A stretch of 64,000 nucleotides of DNA, taken from the NCBI GenBank assembly GCA_036924255.1, contig JAUPFN010000018.1, forward strand, positions 10,001-74,000. The letters run 5' to 3'. Source of the DNA: Apodemia mormo (taxonomy: Eukaryota > Arthropoda > Insecta > Lepidoptera > Riodinidae). A program made the translations under genes and the position numbers. Within the stretch, counting starts at the first letter, position 1. The number at the start of each line of letters is the position of its first letter. The notes under the pieces were generated by a model. That model was not told where the DNA came from and searched no databases. It worked only from the letters and a program-made list of their open reading frames with translations. Positions 42,438 to 51,670 of this stretch are shown here, in pieces.

Positions 42438-45168
42438 TTTTTTTTTTTTTTTTTTTTTTTGTTCTCGCAGGAGAAATGCACTTACGCACTACCGGGCCAC
42501 TCGACGCGGCCCGAGTGTGGGACTCGCCTAAAACCGGCTCTACCCACTAAAACTCCTGCGTCCGCTCCTCTGTGCCATATGGTGGCGGGGGGGTGGGGCG
42601 CTTTCGCATTCTTCCACCGCCCCTCCGGCACTTGCCAGCCTAGCCGGCGTCTTCTCAACTGGGGGGGAGACCCCAGTAATGCTTCTTGAATGCGCGCGGT
42701 GTGCGGAAACACCGCGCGCTACTCCTGGAGGAAGTGGTTATTCCATCACTTCCTCCGGCACCGCCCCAGATGTTGTTGGGGCGGGCGCTGCTTTCTTTCT
42801 CCGTTTGGCCTTGGGTAGAGTCCCCTTGCAAGCGGGAGACCCCACTTTGTGGCTCGCCGGAAGACTTGCCGCCGAACACACGGAGCAGTGAGGCTCGCCG
42901 GTGCAATCGGCGGCCTTATGCCCCTTTTGACCGCAGCGGAAACATTCGTCACTGCGGTCAACTTCCGACGTGCATTGAACACCAGTGTGACCGACAACGA
43001 GGCATCGGTAACAGCGCAAGCGCCTGGCAGGTAGCACTCGCACTTGGGCCGAAACCCATCCCACTAACAGCCTCGAGGTTTCTACCTTTTTCGCAGCAGC
43101 CATCGGGCAACGGACCAAGATTGTTCCGCGACCCGATTTTGAGAAGCGAATCCGCCCCGCCTTTACAGTGTCAGCAGGGCAGCCCCCACATTGGGCCACG
43201 GCAGCTACCACTTCCCCCTCCGCAACTGAATCGTCCAGCCCTGAAATACGCATCTCTGCGCACTTCTCGGGCCGGGCGATCCGCACGGTGTCAGTCGGCA
43301 GTACCTCCCGCAGCCTAGCCGCTAGTTGGTCGGCCTTCTCTCCGTTAGCGGCACCCGGAATCTCTAGTATTCGGGCACCTGTCGCTCCCACCCTCATTTT
43401 GACGCCCGGTATGCCCAGCTCGGCGAGGGACACTTTGTCCCTCGCACGAGTCAGGACGGACGCATACGTTGCACCCTTGTCTGCCGCACCGGGCTGCAGC
43501 GTCAGGACGACGGCCGCAGACCGGGGCGGGCGCAACCTTGGCTTCTTTTTCTTTTGGTTCTCAACCTTCCCCGACCCCTGCTTCTTCGGTAAAGGAGGAG
43601 AAGCCTCTTCTTTCTTATTAGCTTTTTGCTTTTTCTTCTTTGTTCCCTTCTTTTCCACCCGGGTCCACCCCTCTTTGATTGGGGCAGCCTGAGCGGATGT
43701 AGAAGGTACCGGGGTAGGTACTCGGGTCACAGCTGGCTGGGCACTTCGGCCCTTGCCTCTCCCCTTACCCTTTGTGGGCTTGACTTGCTTCGACCCGGCA
43801 ACAACTTCGGCGGCAGTCAGATGCAATGTGGTGTCTATGTCCGGTGTGGGTATAGGTACCACTTCCTCGTCCGTTTTATCCCCTCTAAGCGGGGGCCTTA
43901 CGCGCTTCTCCGGTAGAAGCCGGTCTGCAACTGAGGCCATCTTGGCGTCCATCATGTTGCCGACCTGCAACATGATACGACCCAACATGGCCTCCCGATC
44001 TTCTACGGGGCGGTTCTCCTCAGGTTCCGTCCTTCGTCTGGCTAGTTCCTCTCGGATTTGAGCTACTTCCGCGCGCAATACTTTCAGCTCTTTCTCCTGG
44101 CGATAGTTCGCCGCGCGGAGTAGCTCCACCTCTTCCCCTTCAGTCCTTTCCTTAAGGGCCGCGACCGCGTCCTGAATGGCCCATGCTGCTTGTTTAAGGG
44201 CACGTATCATTGTGCCCTTAAGATTCTTTGATTTTTGCGCAACGCTCATAATGAGGTCTACCCCCTTCTGAGCGTGCGAGGCCAAATCTTCGGAGGAGCG
44301 GTCTTCTTTTCGTGAAACTTCCAGGGTTTTGGCCATGGAGAGAATTTGCTCCTCGGCCAAAACCCCGATTTCTTCCTTCTTTGTTTTTAGGAGGGCTTCC
44401 TTGGCTTGTCGTATGCCAACGTAGGCGCCTGTTGTTGGTGGGCGCCCACGCCCTCTTTTCGCCAGTCCAGTTCTCGGCGTTTCGTCAGCGGCCGTGTCAT
44501 CAGAGTCCAGCCCAGATTCGGCATCATCCGGGCCGGGCCTCTTTCGCCGTAGTCTTCCAGTTTTGTCCGTTGACAGTGACATCGCGCCAGTCGAGCTGTC
44601 GGTGTCAAAGTCACCAGTGTCAGTTCCTGAGCCGCGTACTCCCGCAGCAGCCTCTTTCCTAGCAACGTCCAAATAGTGTGCAGCTTCAATGTCCAGTATC
44701 GATTCGCAGGGTTCGTCGGTGCGCGAACCGGCGGAAAGCCGGCCCGCGAAGCAGTTTTTGCCCCCCCCAGAGTACGTGGGGCTGCCGGCACCCGAGGGCG
44801 CCGGGAGGGATTCCCCGGCTTCGCCGGGACCCTCCTGGGTATACCTTTTAAAACTGCCGTGTCGGTCCATTTTTGGTTTTGTGGCCCATTCCGGGTGGGC
44901 CTACCCCCGTCTCGTCAGCGCTCGCCCGATAACCCTACGCCGCGGCACGCCGACCGCGGTTTCGGGGTGATTTTTTAAAGAGGTTTTCTTCCTCCCAGCC
45001 CCACAATGGGCTCCCGGAAACCGGGTTATGAGTGCCGCATCCAAACGCCGTTCTCATTAAGAGAACGGAAAGGAGCGGCGTAGTGGTCCAATTAGTTCCC
45101 CAAGGTGCTGGATTGCACCCCAGGTACTAAGCCCCCCCGCCACGACAAGGCTTGGAACCATGGGGGGG
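42438..45168 (-). mobile_element. E14: complete gag-only element
   Basis: Poly(A) 23 nt (42438-42460), 3' UTR 42461-42737, ORF1 42738-44870, 5' UTR 44871-45168 with normal tip. The helical-region DNA is nearly identical to E9, while the C-terminal part differs. Confidence 0.93.
42738..44870 (-). CDS. ORF1 Gag-like protein of E14 (710 aa)
   Basis: Gag-only protein. ATG at 44870-44868 (MDRHGSFKR). Head PTYSGGGKNCF, acidic segment with fewer charged residues than E2, AT-hook-like KRGRGRPP, helices EVSRKEDRSSEDL and KVLRAEVAQIREEL, Lys-rich linker (EKKGTKKKKQKANKK), RRM-like core, knuckles CYRCLVVGHTGVQC and CFRCGQKGHKAADC, third cluster CSVCSAASLPASHK. Ends EEVME. Uninterrupted. Confidence 0.92.
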   Translation of the reverse strand: MDRHGSFKRYTQEGPGEAGESLPAPSGAGSPTYSGGGKNCFAGRLSAGSRTDEPCESILDIEAAHYLDVARKEAAAGVRGSGTDTGDFDTDSSTGAMSLSTDKTGRLRRKRPGPDDAESGLDSDDTAADETPRTGLAKRGRGRPPTTGAYVGIRQAKEALLKTKKEEIGVLAEEQILSMAKTLEVSRKEDRSSEDLASHAQKGVDLIMSVAQKSKNLKGTMIRALKQAAWAIQDAVAALKERTEGEEVELLRAANYRQEKELKVLRAEVAQIREELARRRTEPEENRPVEDREAMLGRIMLQVGNMMDAKMASVADRLLPEKRVRPPLRGDKTDEEVVPIPTPDIDTTLHLTAAEVVAGSKQVKPTKGKGRGKGRSAQPAVTRVPTPVPSTSAQAAPIKEGWTRVEKKGTKKKKQKANKKEEASPPLPKKQGSGKVENQKKKKPRLRPPRSAAVVLTLQPGAADKGATYASVLTRARDKVSLAELGIPGVKMRVGATGARILEIPGAANGEKADQLAARLREVLPTDTVRIARPEKCAEMRISGLDDSVAEGEVVAAVAQCGGCPADTVKAGRIRFSKSGRGTILVRCPMAAAKKVETSRLLVGWVSAQVRVLPARRLRCYRCLVVGHTGVQCTSEVDRSDECFRCGQKGHKAADCTGEPHCSVCSAASLPASHKVGSPACKGTLPKAKRRKKAAPAPTTSGAVPEEVME

Positions 45169-45217
45169 AACCTAACCTAACCTAACCTAACCTAACCTAA
45201 CCTAACCTAACCTAACC
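45169..45217 (-). repeat. Telomeric (TTAGG)n tract, 49 nt
   Basis: AACC(TAACC)9 between E14 and E15. Confidence 0.98.
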
Positions 45218-45229
45218 TTTTTTTTTTTT

Positions 45230-45530
45230 GTTCTCGCAGGGGAAATGCTCTTACGCACTGCCGGGCCGTGTGGACTGGCCCGAGTGTGGGACTCGTCGGA
45301 CGGAACCGACCACTACCCACTAAAACCCCTGCGCCACCCCACTGTGCTGTGGTGGCGGGGAGGTGGGGACGCTTGCGCATTCTCCCACCTGCCCGCCAGC
45401 ACCTGCCGGCCTTGCCGGCATTCTTCGGGGCCGGGGCCGTTATGGCCCCAGCGGACGGCTAGAAAGCGCGCGACTCCACGACGCCGCGCGCACCTCCTCG
45501 AGGCCTTTTGGGGCAGAGCCCCGGCCTCGA
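45230..45530 (-). promoter_or_regulatory. Structured 3' UTR of E15
   Basis: Terminal pairing CGCAGGGG (45235-45242) with CCCCTGCG (45326-45333) is the G-C version of the gag-only A-T version. The inner CGGGCC/GGCCCG hairpin has the same 9-base loop length but a different loop sequence. Next to the ORF2 stop a GCGCGCG/CGCGCGC stem replaces the gag-only GCGCGCGGTG hairpin. E12, E16 and E19 have the same 3' UTR. Confidence 0.68.
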
Positions 45531-48500
45531 TCACGGGGGACGGAGCAGGGCCTGGTAGGCCCGCCGCCGCACCCCCGTGCGTCTCCGGCGGATCGGGTCT
45601 GGGTTGGCCGCAGCCTCCCTTTCCCTCTCCGCCGTCTCCTTCTGCGACATCACGTCCTCGCAGAAGGAGAGGACGGCCGTCCACGACTCTTCGCTCTCGA
45701 CCATTGCTTTAACAACGGTCGGGAGCGAGAGATCCACCCCGATGGCATCGCGCAGGGCACTACGCTGCACTGCCCACGAAGGGCACCCCTCGAGGGTGTG
45801 CTGCGCCGTGTCCTCGCTGCCCGCACAATGGTGGCAATCGGTCGTCGGCTCACGCTGGGCGATTCGACACAGGTACTTTCCAAAGCATCCATGCCCGGAA
45901 AGCACCTGTGTGAGCCGGAACGTGAGCCGCCCGTGCCGCCTGTCCAGCCAGTTTTGGAGAACCGGCCGGACAGCCTCGACAGTCCGTCGGCCGGCCGTTG
46001 GATCGGCCAGCCGCTCCGCCCATCTACGGACGGTGGACCGTCGAAGGTGGGACTTCCACCTTTCCGTCACCGTTGGCTGTTCGCCGCCGGACCGCAGCTC
46101 CTGGCGCCGCTCGTAGAGCCTTGCCAGTGCCGCGGCCTCCAGATCCCACGGCGGCGAACCCGCCAACACGCACGCCGCCTCCGTCGAGATGGTGCGATAA
46201 CCCCGAATGGCCCTGATCGCCATCACCCTCTGCGGTTGTCGCAGAAGGGCGATGGTGGCGCTTCGCAGCGCCGGAGCCCAGACAGGGGCTCCGTACAGGG
46301 CCATCGAGCGCACCACCCCGAGGTACAGGCGGCGGCAGGCAACACTCGGTCCCCCGAGATTCGGCAGCAGCCGCGAAAGAGCGGCGGCCGCCGCCATGAG
46401 ACGGGGGACCAGGCGACGGAAATGCTCGCGGAAGTCCCAGCGGCTATCGAGGACGAGTCCGAGGTACTTCATATCGGACCCGACCTCGATTCGGACACCG
46501 CTAACCACGATGTGGGCCCCCGGAGGTGGCGCAGCCTTCGGCCTGTGGAAACACAAGGCCTCGGACTTTTCGAGCGCCACCTCGAGGCCCAGAGCGCGGA
46601 TTCGCGCGACGACCGACGCCACGCCTGCCGTTGCCAGGCGGGCGGCCTCACGGTAGTTTGCCCCGCGGGCCGTGACCAGGGTGTCGTCCGCATAACTCGT
46701 CACCCTGACGCCCGCGGGGAGAACGCCCCGCAGCACCCAATCGTATCCGATGTTCCACAAGAGGGGGCCCAGTACCGACCCTTGTGGAACACCGCACACC
46801 ATCTCCCGAGTCTCCAGTCCGCCCGACCGCCCCTGGTATTGGACGTACCTTTGACTGAGGTAGTCCCCGATCAGGCGACGGAGGTAGAGAGGCACTTTAT
46901 GGTATTTGAGTGCCTCCCTGATGCAGCTCCACGGCATGGTGTTGAAGGCGTTCGCTATGTCAAGCGAAACCGCCAACAACACCCCACCGCGGGCGACAAC
47001 CTCCTCCGAGTCGGCCTTGACGCGATTGATCGCGTCGATCGTCGAAAGGCCGGCCCGGAACCCAAACTGGGCGTTCGCCAAATCGGGACCTACCTCAGTC
47101 ATATGCTCAACGAGGCGTGCAGCTATTATTCTCTCGAACAGCTTACACACCTCGTCGAGCAACACGATGGGGCGGTAGGCGGAGGGAGACTCTGCGGGGC
47201 GTCCGTCCTTCCGCAACAGGACCAAACTACCCACCTTCCACACTCTGGGGAACCGTCCCGACTCCAGGCAGCCATTGAAGAGCCGCCGGAGCCGGTCCCC
47301 TAGGACGTCGAGGGCCAAGACCAAGACGCGACCGTGTACTCCATCTGGCCCGGGCGCTGTGTTTTTCGCCCGGAGCTTGTCCACGGCCGCGTCGAACTCC
47401 TCACTCGTGAGCTCAGCGACCCCGCTATCTTCCTCCTCGCCACCGGCGCCACCTCTACGCGGCGCCATAGCGGGGGGGACGTGTTCCGCCCGATGTGGAA
47501 ACAGGGCGGACACGACGTCCCTCACGAAGTGGTGGTCGAGACTCTGGGTCAGCGGAGGCGCCCAGGGGCGTAGTTTGCCCCTGACGGACTTATACGGGCG
47601 CCCCCACGGATCACTATCCAGAGTCCCAAGCAGCTCCTCGCGCGCTTGGGTCTTGGCCCTGCTGATGGCGAGCTGTAGGGTCTTTTTCTTCGCCCTGTAG
47701 ACCTCATACAGCTCGCGCTCCGTCGTCTCGTCGCGGTGCCGTCTTCTTCGGCACCTGGTGTACATACGCCTGGCCGCCACGCTCTCCACGCGGAGCGCGG
47801 CGATGTGGTCAGACCACCAGTACACCTGGCGACGAGAGGGGGGCGGCTTGGCCCGGGGCATCGACGCGTCGCACACTTGCGTCAACGCCCACCGGAACCA
47901 TTCCGCCTCCTCATCTACCCTCACAGGCCCGGCGGGTTGCGGTTGCCAGGCCTGGACGACGGAGGCCTCCAGCAGAGCGTCTCTGTCGAGACGCCCCAAC
48001 GTCCACCTAGGAAGTGGCGGGACTCTACCTCTCGCGGGACTCGTGCCCGGGGTCGTCGACGAGGCGGAGACGTCAAATCGGACGTATAGGTGGTCCGACA
48101 GCGTCTCCACCCCATCGAGGACTCTCCAATCCCGGACACGGCGTGCTACAGCAGGGCTAGCGAACGAAACGTCCACTATCGAACCGCCCTGCTGTCTCAC
48201 GCAAGTGAAGGTCGACCCCCTATTTAGGATGCAGAGGCCGACCAACACTGCCCACTCTTCCAGCGCGCTGCCTCGCGAGTCGGTGACGGGGGACCCCCAT
48301 GCCGAAGATTTGGCATTGAAGTCCCCCATCACGATCACAGGGCGAGGATCGGCCCGTCTGACGAGAGCCTCAACCTCGCCCAAGAACGACTCGAATTCGG
48401 CGAAGCAGCGGCTGGGCGAGAAGTAGCACCCCACCACTACGGTTCCCTCACATTCGACTGCGACGAAGCCCCGGCCACGACCAACTACAACGGAGACCGG

Positions 48501-48701
48501 GGCTACGACCGAAGTGACGATGGCCACCAAGCCGTCCAAGTCCCCCACCCAATTAGCTCTAGAGGGGACAAAGTACGGCTCAGCGGCCACAGCGACGCCG
48601 ATATTCCACTCCGCCAGGGACTGCATAAATAGATCTTGCGCCCCGGCAGAGTGGTTCAAATTCGCCTGTAGGAAGCGATGGATGGGGCCCGCTAGGGCCA
48701 T
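45531..48701 (-). CDS. ORF2 endonuclease/reverse transcriptase of E15 (1056 aa)
   Basis: ATG 48701-48699 in TAATG. APE-like endonuclease: QANLN (Asn 14), AEPY (Glu 41), GDFNAKS (Asp 127, Asn 129), SDH (Asp 203, His 204). RT: YRPIVLLDEV, SLDIANAF (Asp 581), CGVPQGSVLGPLLWN, YADD 670-673. The residue before YADD is Ser, where E12, E16, E1 and E3 have Cys. Zinc finger C956-C959-H968-C973. No RNase H. Full length and open. Predicted to nick the CCTAA strand and prime reverse transcription there. Confidence 0.95.
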   Translation of the reverse strand: MALAGPIHRFLQANLNHSAGAQDLFMQSLAEWNIGVAVAAEPYFVPSRANWVGDLDGLVAIVTSVVAPVSVVVGRGRGFVAVECEGTVVVGCYFSPSRCFAEFESFLGEVEALVRRADPRPVIVMGDFNAKSSAWGSPVTDSRGSALEEWAVLVGLCILNRGSTFTCVRQQGGSIVDVSFASPAVARRVRDWRVLDGVETLSDHLYVRFDVSASSTTPGTSPARGRVPPLPRWTLGRLDRDALLEASVVQAWQPQPAGPVRVDEEAEWFRWALTQVCDASMPRAKPPPSRRQVYWWSDHIAALRVESVAARRMYTRCRRRRHRDETTERELYEVYRAKKKTLQLAISRAKTQAREELLGTLDSDPWGRPYKSVRGKLRPWAPPLTQSLDHHFVRDVVSALFPHRAEHVPPAMAPRRGGAGGEEEDSGVAELTSEEFDAAVDKLRAKNTAPGPDGVHGRVLVLALDVLGDRLRRLFNGCLESGRFPRVWKVGSLVLLRKDGRPAESPSAYRPIVLLDEVCKLFERIIAARLVEHMTEVGPDLANAQFGFRAGLSTIDAINRVKADSEEVVARGGVLLAVSLDIANAFNTMPWSCIREALKYHKVPLYLRRLIGDYLSQRYVQYQGRSGGLETREMVCGVPQGSVLGPLLWNIGYDWVLRGVLPAGVRVTSYADDTLVTARGANYREAARLATAGVASVVARIRALGLEVALEKSEALCFHRPKAAPPPGAHIVVSGVRIEVGSDMKYLGLVLDSRWDFREHFRRLVPRLMAAAAALSRLLPNLGGPSVACRRLYLGVVRSMALYGAPVWAPALRSATIALLRQPQRVMAIRAIRGYRTISTEAACVLAGSPPWDLEAAALARLYERRQELRSGGEQPTVTERWKSHLRRSTVRRWAERLADPTAGRRTVEAVRPVLQNWLDRRHGRLTFRLTQVLSGHGCFGKYLCRIAQREPTTDCHHCAGSEDTAQHTLEGCPSWAVQRSALRDAIGVDLSLPTVVKAMVESEESWTAVLSFCEDVMSQKETAEREREAAANPDPIRRRRTGVRRRAYQALLRPP

Positions 48702-48703
48702 TA
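48699..48703 (-). promoter_or_regulatory. TAATG stop-start coupling site, E15
   Basis: TAA (48703-48701) overlaps ATG (48701-48699) by one base. Confidence 0.88.
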
Positions 48704-50791
48704 TTTTGTTTCCATCGCCTCCCCGCGACCCAACCCTGAAGTGGATGGGGCGGGCGCTGCCGGTGCCGATGTGGCCCCGGCTGCAGCCTCTCTGCCCCGT
48801 CGGGGCTTGGGCAGGGTTCCCTTACAAGTGGGAGCCCCAGCCCTGTGATTCGCGGGACGACCCGCTGCCAAGCATATGGAGCAGCGCGGGTCGCCCGAGC
48901 AGGTGGCGGCCTTATGCCCCATCTGACCGCAGCGGAAGCACTCGCCGCTGCGGTCGACCTCAGATGTGCACTGCACTCCGGTGTGCCCAACGACGAGGCA
49001 CCGGAAGCAGCGCATTCTCCTGGTGGGTAGCACCCGCACCTGCGCGGACACCCACCCCACCAGGAGCCTAGAGCTGGCCACCTTTTTGGCCGCGGCCACC
49101 GGGCAGCGGACGAATATTGTGCCGCAGCCCGATGGGGCGAAGCGCACCTGCCCCGCTTTTATTGAGTCGGCGTGGCAGCCTCCGCTCTTGGCTACGGCCT
49201 TCACCACCTCCGCTGTGGTGACGGAATCGTCAAGCCCAGAGATGCGCATCTCTGCGCACTTCTCGGGCCTGGCGATCCTCACGCTGTCGGCGGGTAGCAC
49301 CTCCCGTAGTTTTTGCGCGAGTTGGTCCGCCTTCGCAGAGCTCGCAGCCCCCGGCACCTCTAAGATACGGGCGCCAGTGGCGGCTTTCCTGACTTTCAGC
49401 CCCGGGATGCCTAGCTCAGCGATGGACACTTTCTCCTTCGCTTGAGCTAGGACAGCTGCATAACTCGCGCCGTTTTCGGTCGCTCCGGGCTGCAGCGTCA
49501 GGACAACGGCGGCAGACCGGGGCGGGCGCAGGCGCGGTGCAGCTTTCCCATTCTTTACTTCTTTTGTTCTCTCCTGGGGCTTCGTTGGAGGAGAGGACGC
49601 CTTCTTCTTCTTTGGCGCCCTCTTCTTCTTCTTCTTCCTTTTCTTCTTCTCTACCTGGGTCCACCCCTCCTCAGCTGGGGCGTCCCGAGCGGGAGAAGAA
49701 GAAGGCTCCGATGCTACCACTGGGGCCGCAGCAGGCTTGGCGCTTTGGCCTTTACCCTTGCCTTTTCCCTTTGTGGGCTTGGGCGCCTGCGACCCCGCAA
49801 CAACTTCGGCGGCAGTCTGCCTCTTTGCGGTTTCAACGACCGGTTTGGCCACTGCAACTGCCTCCACCTTTTTCAGGTCCCCGCGTAGCGGGGGACGAAT
49901 GCGTTTTTCCGGCAGAAGCCGGTCCGACACGGAGGCCATCTTGGCGTCCATCATGTTGCCCACCCGCAACATGATACGCCCCAACATGGCCTCTTCCCTC
50001 TCTTCTGTCGATTGGCCCACTGCCGGCTCAACCCTTCGCCTTCCAAGGTCGGCCCGAATTGCGGCCAACTCTGCGCGCATCTCCGCCATTTGTTTCTCTT
50101 GGCGGGCATTTGCAGCGCGGAGCAGCTCCACTTCTTCGCCGGTGGTTCTACTCTTAAGGGCCGTCACCGCCTCTTGGATGGCCTCCGCCGCTTGTTTGAG
50201 GGAGCGCACCATGGTTCCCTTGAGCTGGCCAGATTTTTTGGCGACGCTCAGGATGAGGTCCACCCCGGTCTGAGCGTGCGCAGCCAGCTCTTCTGAGGAG
50301 CGCTCCTCGCCTCCAGTTTTCGCCAAGGCTTTGGCCATGCCGAGTATTTGTTCTTCGGCCAAAACCCCGACTTCCTCCTTTTTCGCCTTTAGAAAGGCCT
50401 CCTTAGCCTTTCGTAGGCCCACGTATGCGCCCGTAGTTGGCGGGCGCCCTCTTCCACGTTTCGCTGACGCCGACCTACTGTACGCCTCCTCGCCAGCCGT
50501 GTCATCGGAGTCCATCCCAGATTCGCTGTCACCCGGGACGGGCCTCTTTCGCCACAGCCGGCCATTACGCAATCCTGATGAATCAGAAGCGACCGTCACT
50601 AGAGTGCCAGTCGAGCTATCCGACTCGGACAGAACCACTTCCTCCATCGTTTCGTGGCCTTCACGGCCCACTACCTCCTCAATTTGGCCTTCACGGCCCG
50701 CCTTCACTTCGATTTGGCCTTCGCGGCCCACCTTCACGTCTTTTTGGCTATCACAGCCCTCCACCAAAGCGTCAAAAGTTTTTGTATCCAT
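48701..50791 (-). CDS. ORF1 Gag-like protein of E15 (696 aa)
   Basis: ATG at 50791-50789 (MDTKTFDALVEG); an in-frame GTG four codons upstream is not required. Residues about 20-46 are three GREGQ/GREGH repeats from a 30-base tandem repeat. Then Ser/Asp-rich region, AT-hook-like KRGRGRPP at about 111-118, heptad-rich helices, Lys-rich linkers (KKKRKKKKKRAPKKKK), RRM-like core, knuckles CFRCLVVGHTGVQC and CFRCGQMGHKAATC, third cluster CSICLAAGRPANHR. Ends EAMETK at TAATG. Uninterrupted. Confidence 0.93.
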   Translation of the reverse strand: MDTKTFDALVEGCDSQKDVKVGREGQIEVKAGREGQIEEVVGREGHETMEEVVLSESDSSTGTLVTVASDSSGLRNGRLWRKRPVPGDSESGMDSDDTAGEEAYSRSASAKRGRGRPPTTGAYVGLRKAKEAFLKAKKEEVGVLAEEQILGMAKALAKTGGEERSSEELAAHAQTGVDLILSVAKKSGQLKGTMVRSLKQAAEAIQEAVTALKSRTTGEEVELLRAANARQEKQMAEMRAELAAIRADLGRRRVEPAVGQSTEEREEAMLGRIMLRVGNMMDAKMASVSDRLLPEKRIRPPLRGDLKKVEAVAVAKPVVETAKRQTAAEVVAGSQAPKPTKGKGKGKGQSAKPAAAPVVASEPSSSPARDAPAEEGWTQVEKKKRKKKKKRAPKKKKASSPPTKPQERTKEVKNGKAAPRLRPPRSAAVVLTLQPGATENGASYAAVLAQAKEKVSIAELGIPGLKVRKAATGARILEVPGAASSAKADQLAQKLREVLPADSVRIARPEKCAEMRISGLDDSVTTAEVVKAVAKSGGCHADSIKAGQVRFAPSGCGTIFVRCPVAAAKKVASSRLLVGWVSAQVRVLPTRRMRCFRCLVVGHTGVQCTSEVDRSGECFRCGQMGHKAATCSGDPRCSICLAAGRPANHRAGAPTCKGTLPKPRRGREAAAGATSAPAAPAPSTSGLGRGEAMETK
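50655..50774 (-). repeat. 30-bp coding minisatellite in ORF1 of E15 (4 units)
   Basis: Units start at 50655, 50685, 50715 and 50745 with exact 30-base spacing, each beginning tggccttc(a/g)cggccc or a decayed form on the + strand. They encode the VGREGQIEE-type repeats. E16 has the same array at the matching place; E3 has looser copies at 12330-12450; E1 has lost most of it by truncation. The GGCC-5 nt-GGCC core can form small hairpins. Confidence 0.85.
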
Positions 50792-51277
50792 ATTAGTTCC
50801 CACGAGTAGAAACAGGATTAAACGCTGCCTAAAAGGCGCCTACAATTATCGCGCCCCGGGGGTCGGCCGGTACCCGGGCGGGTCCACACTAGCGACTGAT
50901 AAACCCGTCAGCCATACATCCCGACTTGAGCCGGTCTGCAAACCTCCTCGCGGTGCGTCTCCGCTTGAGGTTCGGGGAATTTTTTATGGAGAGGTTATCT
51001 TCCTCGCGGCCCGGCCAATTAAGGCAAGGCCCTCGGGTCCAGGATCATTGGCCGATAGACGTGATCACCGACACCTCCTCTGGACTTACGATATCACGAG
51101 CAGGCCGACAGGGCTAGTGCCAGCGATTGCCCGCGCTTACTCCAAATCCACTGTGCCTTCTGAGAACAGAGGGACACGTGGAGGAGAGTTTGGTCCAATT
51201 AGCTTCCCCAAGGTGCTGGCTTGCACCCCAGGTACTAGAGCCCCCCCGCCACGACAAGGCTTGGAACCATGGGGGGG
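50792..51277 (-). promoter_or_regulatory. 5' UTR / probable internal promoter of E15
   Basis: 486-base leader ending in the C-run tip. The first 80 bases of sense match the gag-only elements except that the tip uORF is cut to 11 codons by TAG. Nearly identical to the E16 leader (56932-57417) and homologous to E3. No ORF of note. Confidence 0.6.
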
Positions 51278-51334
51278 AACCTAACCTAACCTAACCTAAC
51301 CTAACCTAACCTAACCTAACCCAACCTAACCTAA

Positions 51335-51336
<2 letters not shown>
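51278..51336 (-). repeat. Telomeric (TTAGG)n tract, 59 nt, with one variant unit
   Basis: AACC(TAACC)11 in length, but around 51319-51324 one T is replaced by C (CCCAA, i.e. TTGGG on the G strand). This is the only non-TTAGG unit seen in the window. It lies between E15 and E16. Confidence 0.97.
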
Positions 51337-51370
<34 letters not shown>

Positions 51371-51670
51371 TTCTCGCAGGGGAAATGCTCTTACGCACTT
51401 CCGGGCCGTGTGGACTGGCCCGAGTGTGGGACTCGTCGGACGGAACCGACCACTACCCACTAAAACCCCTGCGCCACCCCACTGTGCTGTGGTGGCGGGG
51501 AGGTGGGGACGCTTGCGCATTCTCCCACCTGCCCGCCAGCACCTGCCGGCCTTGCCGGCATTCTTCGGGGCCGGGGCCGTTATGGCCCCAGCGGACGGCT
51601 AGAAAGCGCGCGACACCACGACGCCGCGCGCACCTCCTCGAGGCCTTTTGGGGCAGAGCCCCGGCCTCGA

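Larger units (their letters stand above)
45218..51277 (-). mobile_element. E15: complete autonomous SART-like element
   Basis: Poly(A) 12 nt (45218-45229, the shortest), 3' UTR 45230-45530, ORF2 45531-48701, ORF1 48701-50791, 5' UTR 50792-51277 with normal C-run tip. All parts present and open. With E16, a candidate driver for the gag-only copies. Confidence 0.95.

Noticed and set aside
45363..47303. Long + strand ORFs opposite ORF2 (up to 646 codons; also 35592-37139 and 51503-53050)
   Set aside because: They are antisense shadows of GC-rich ORF2 coding sequence, Arg/Pro-rich, without a recognisable domain, and vary in length between near-identical copies because single substitutions open or close them.
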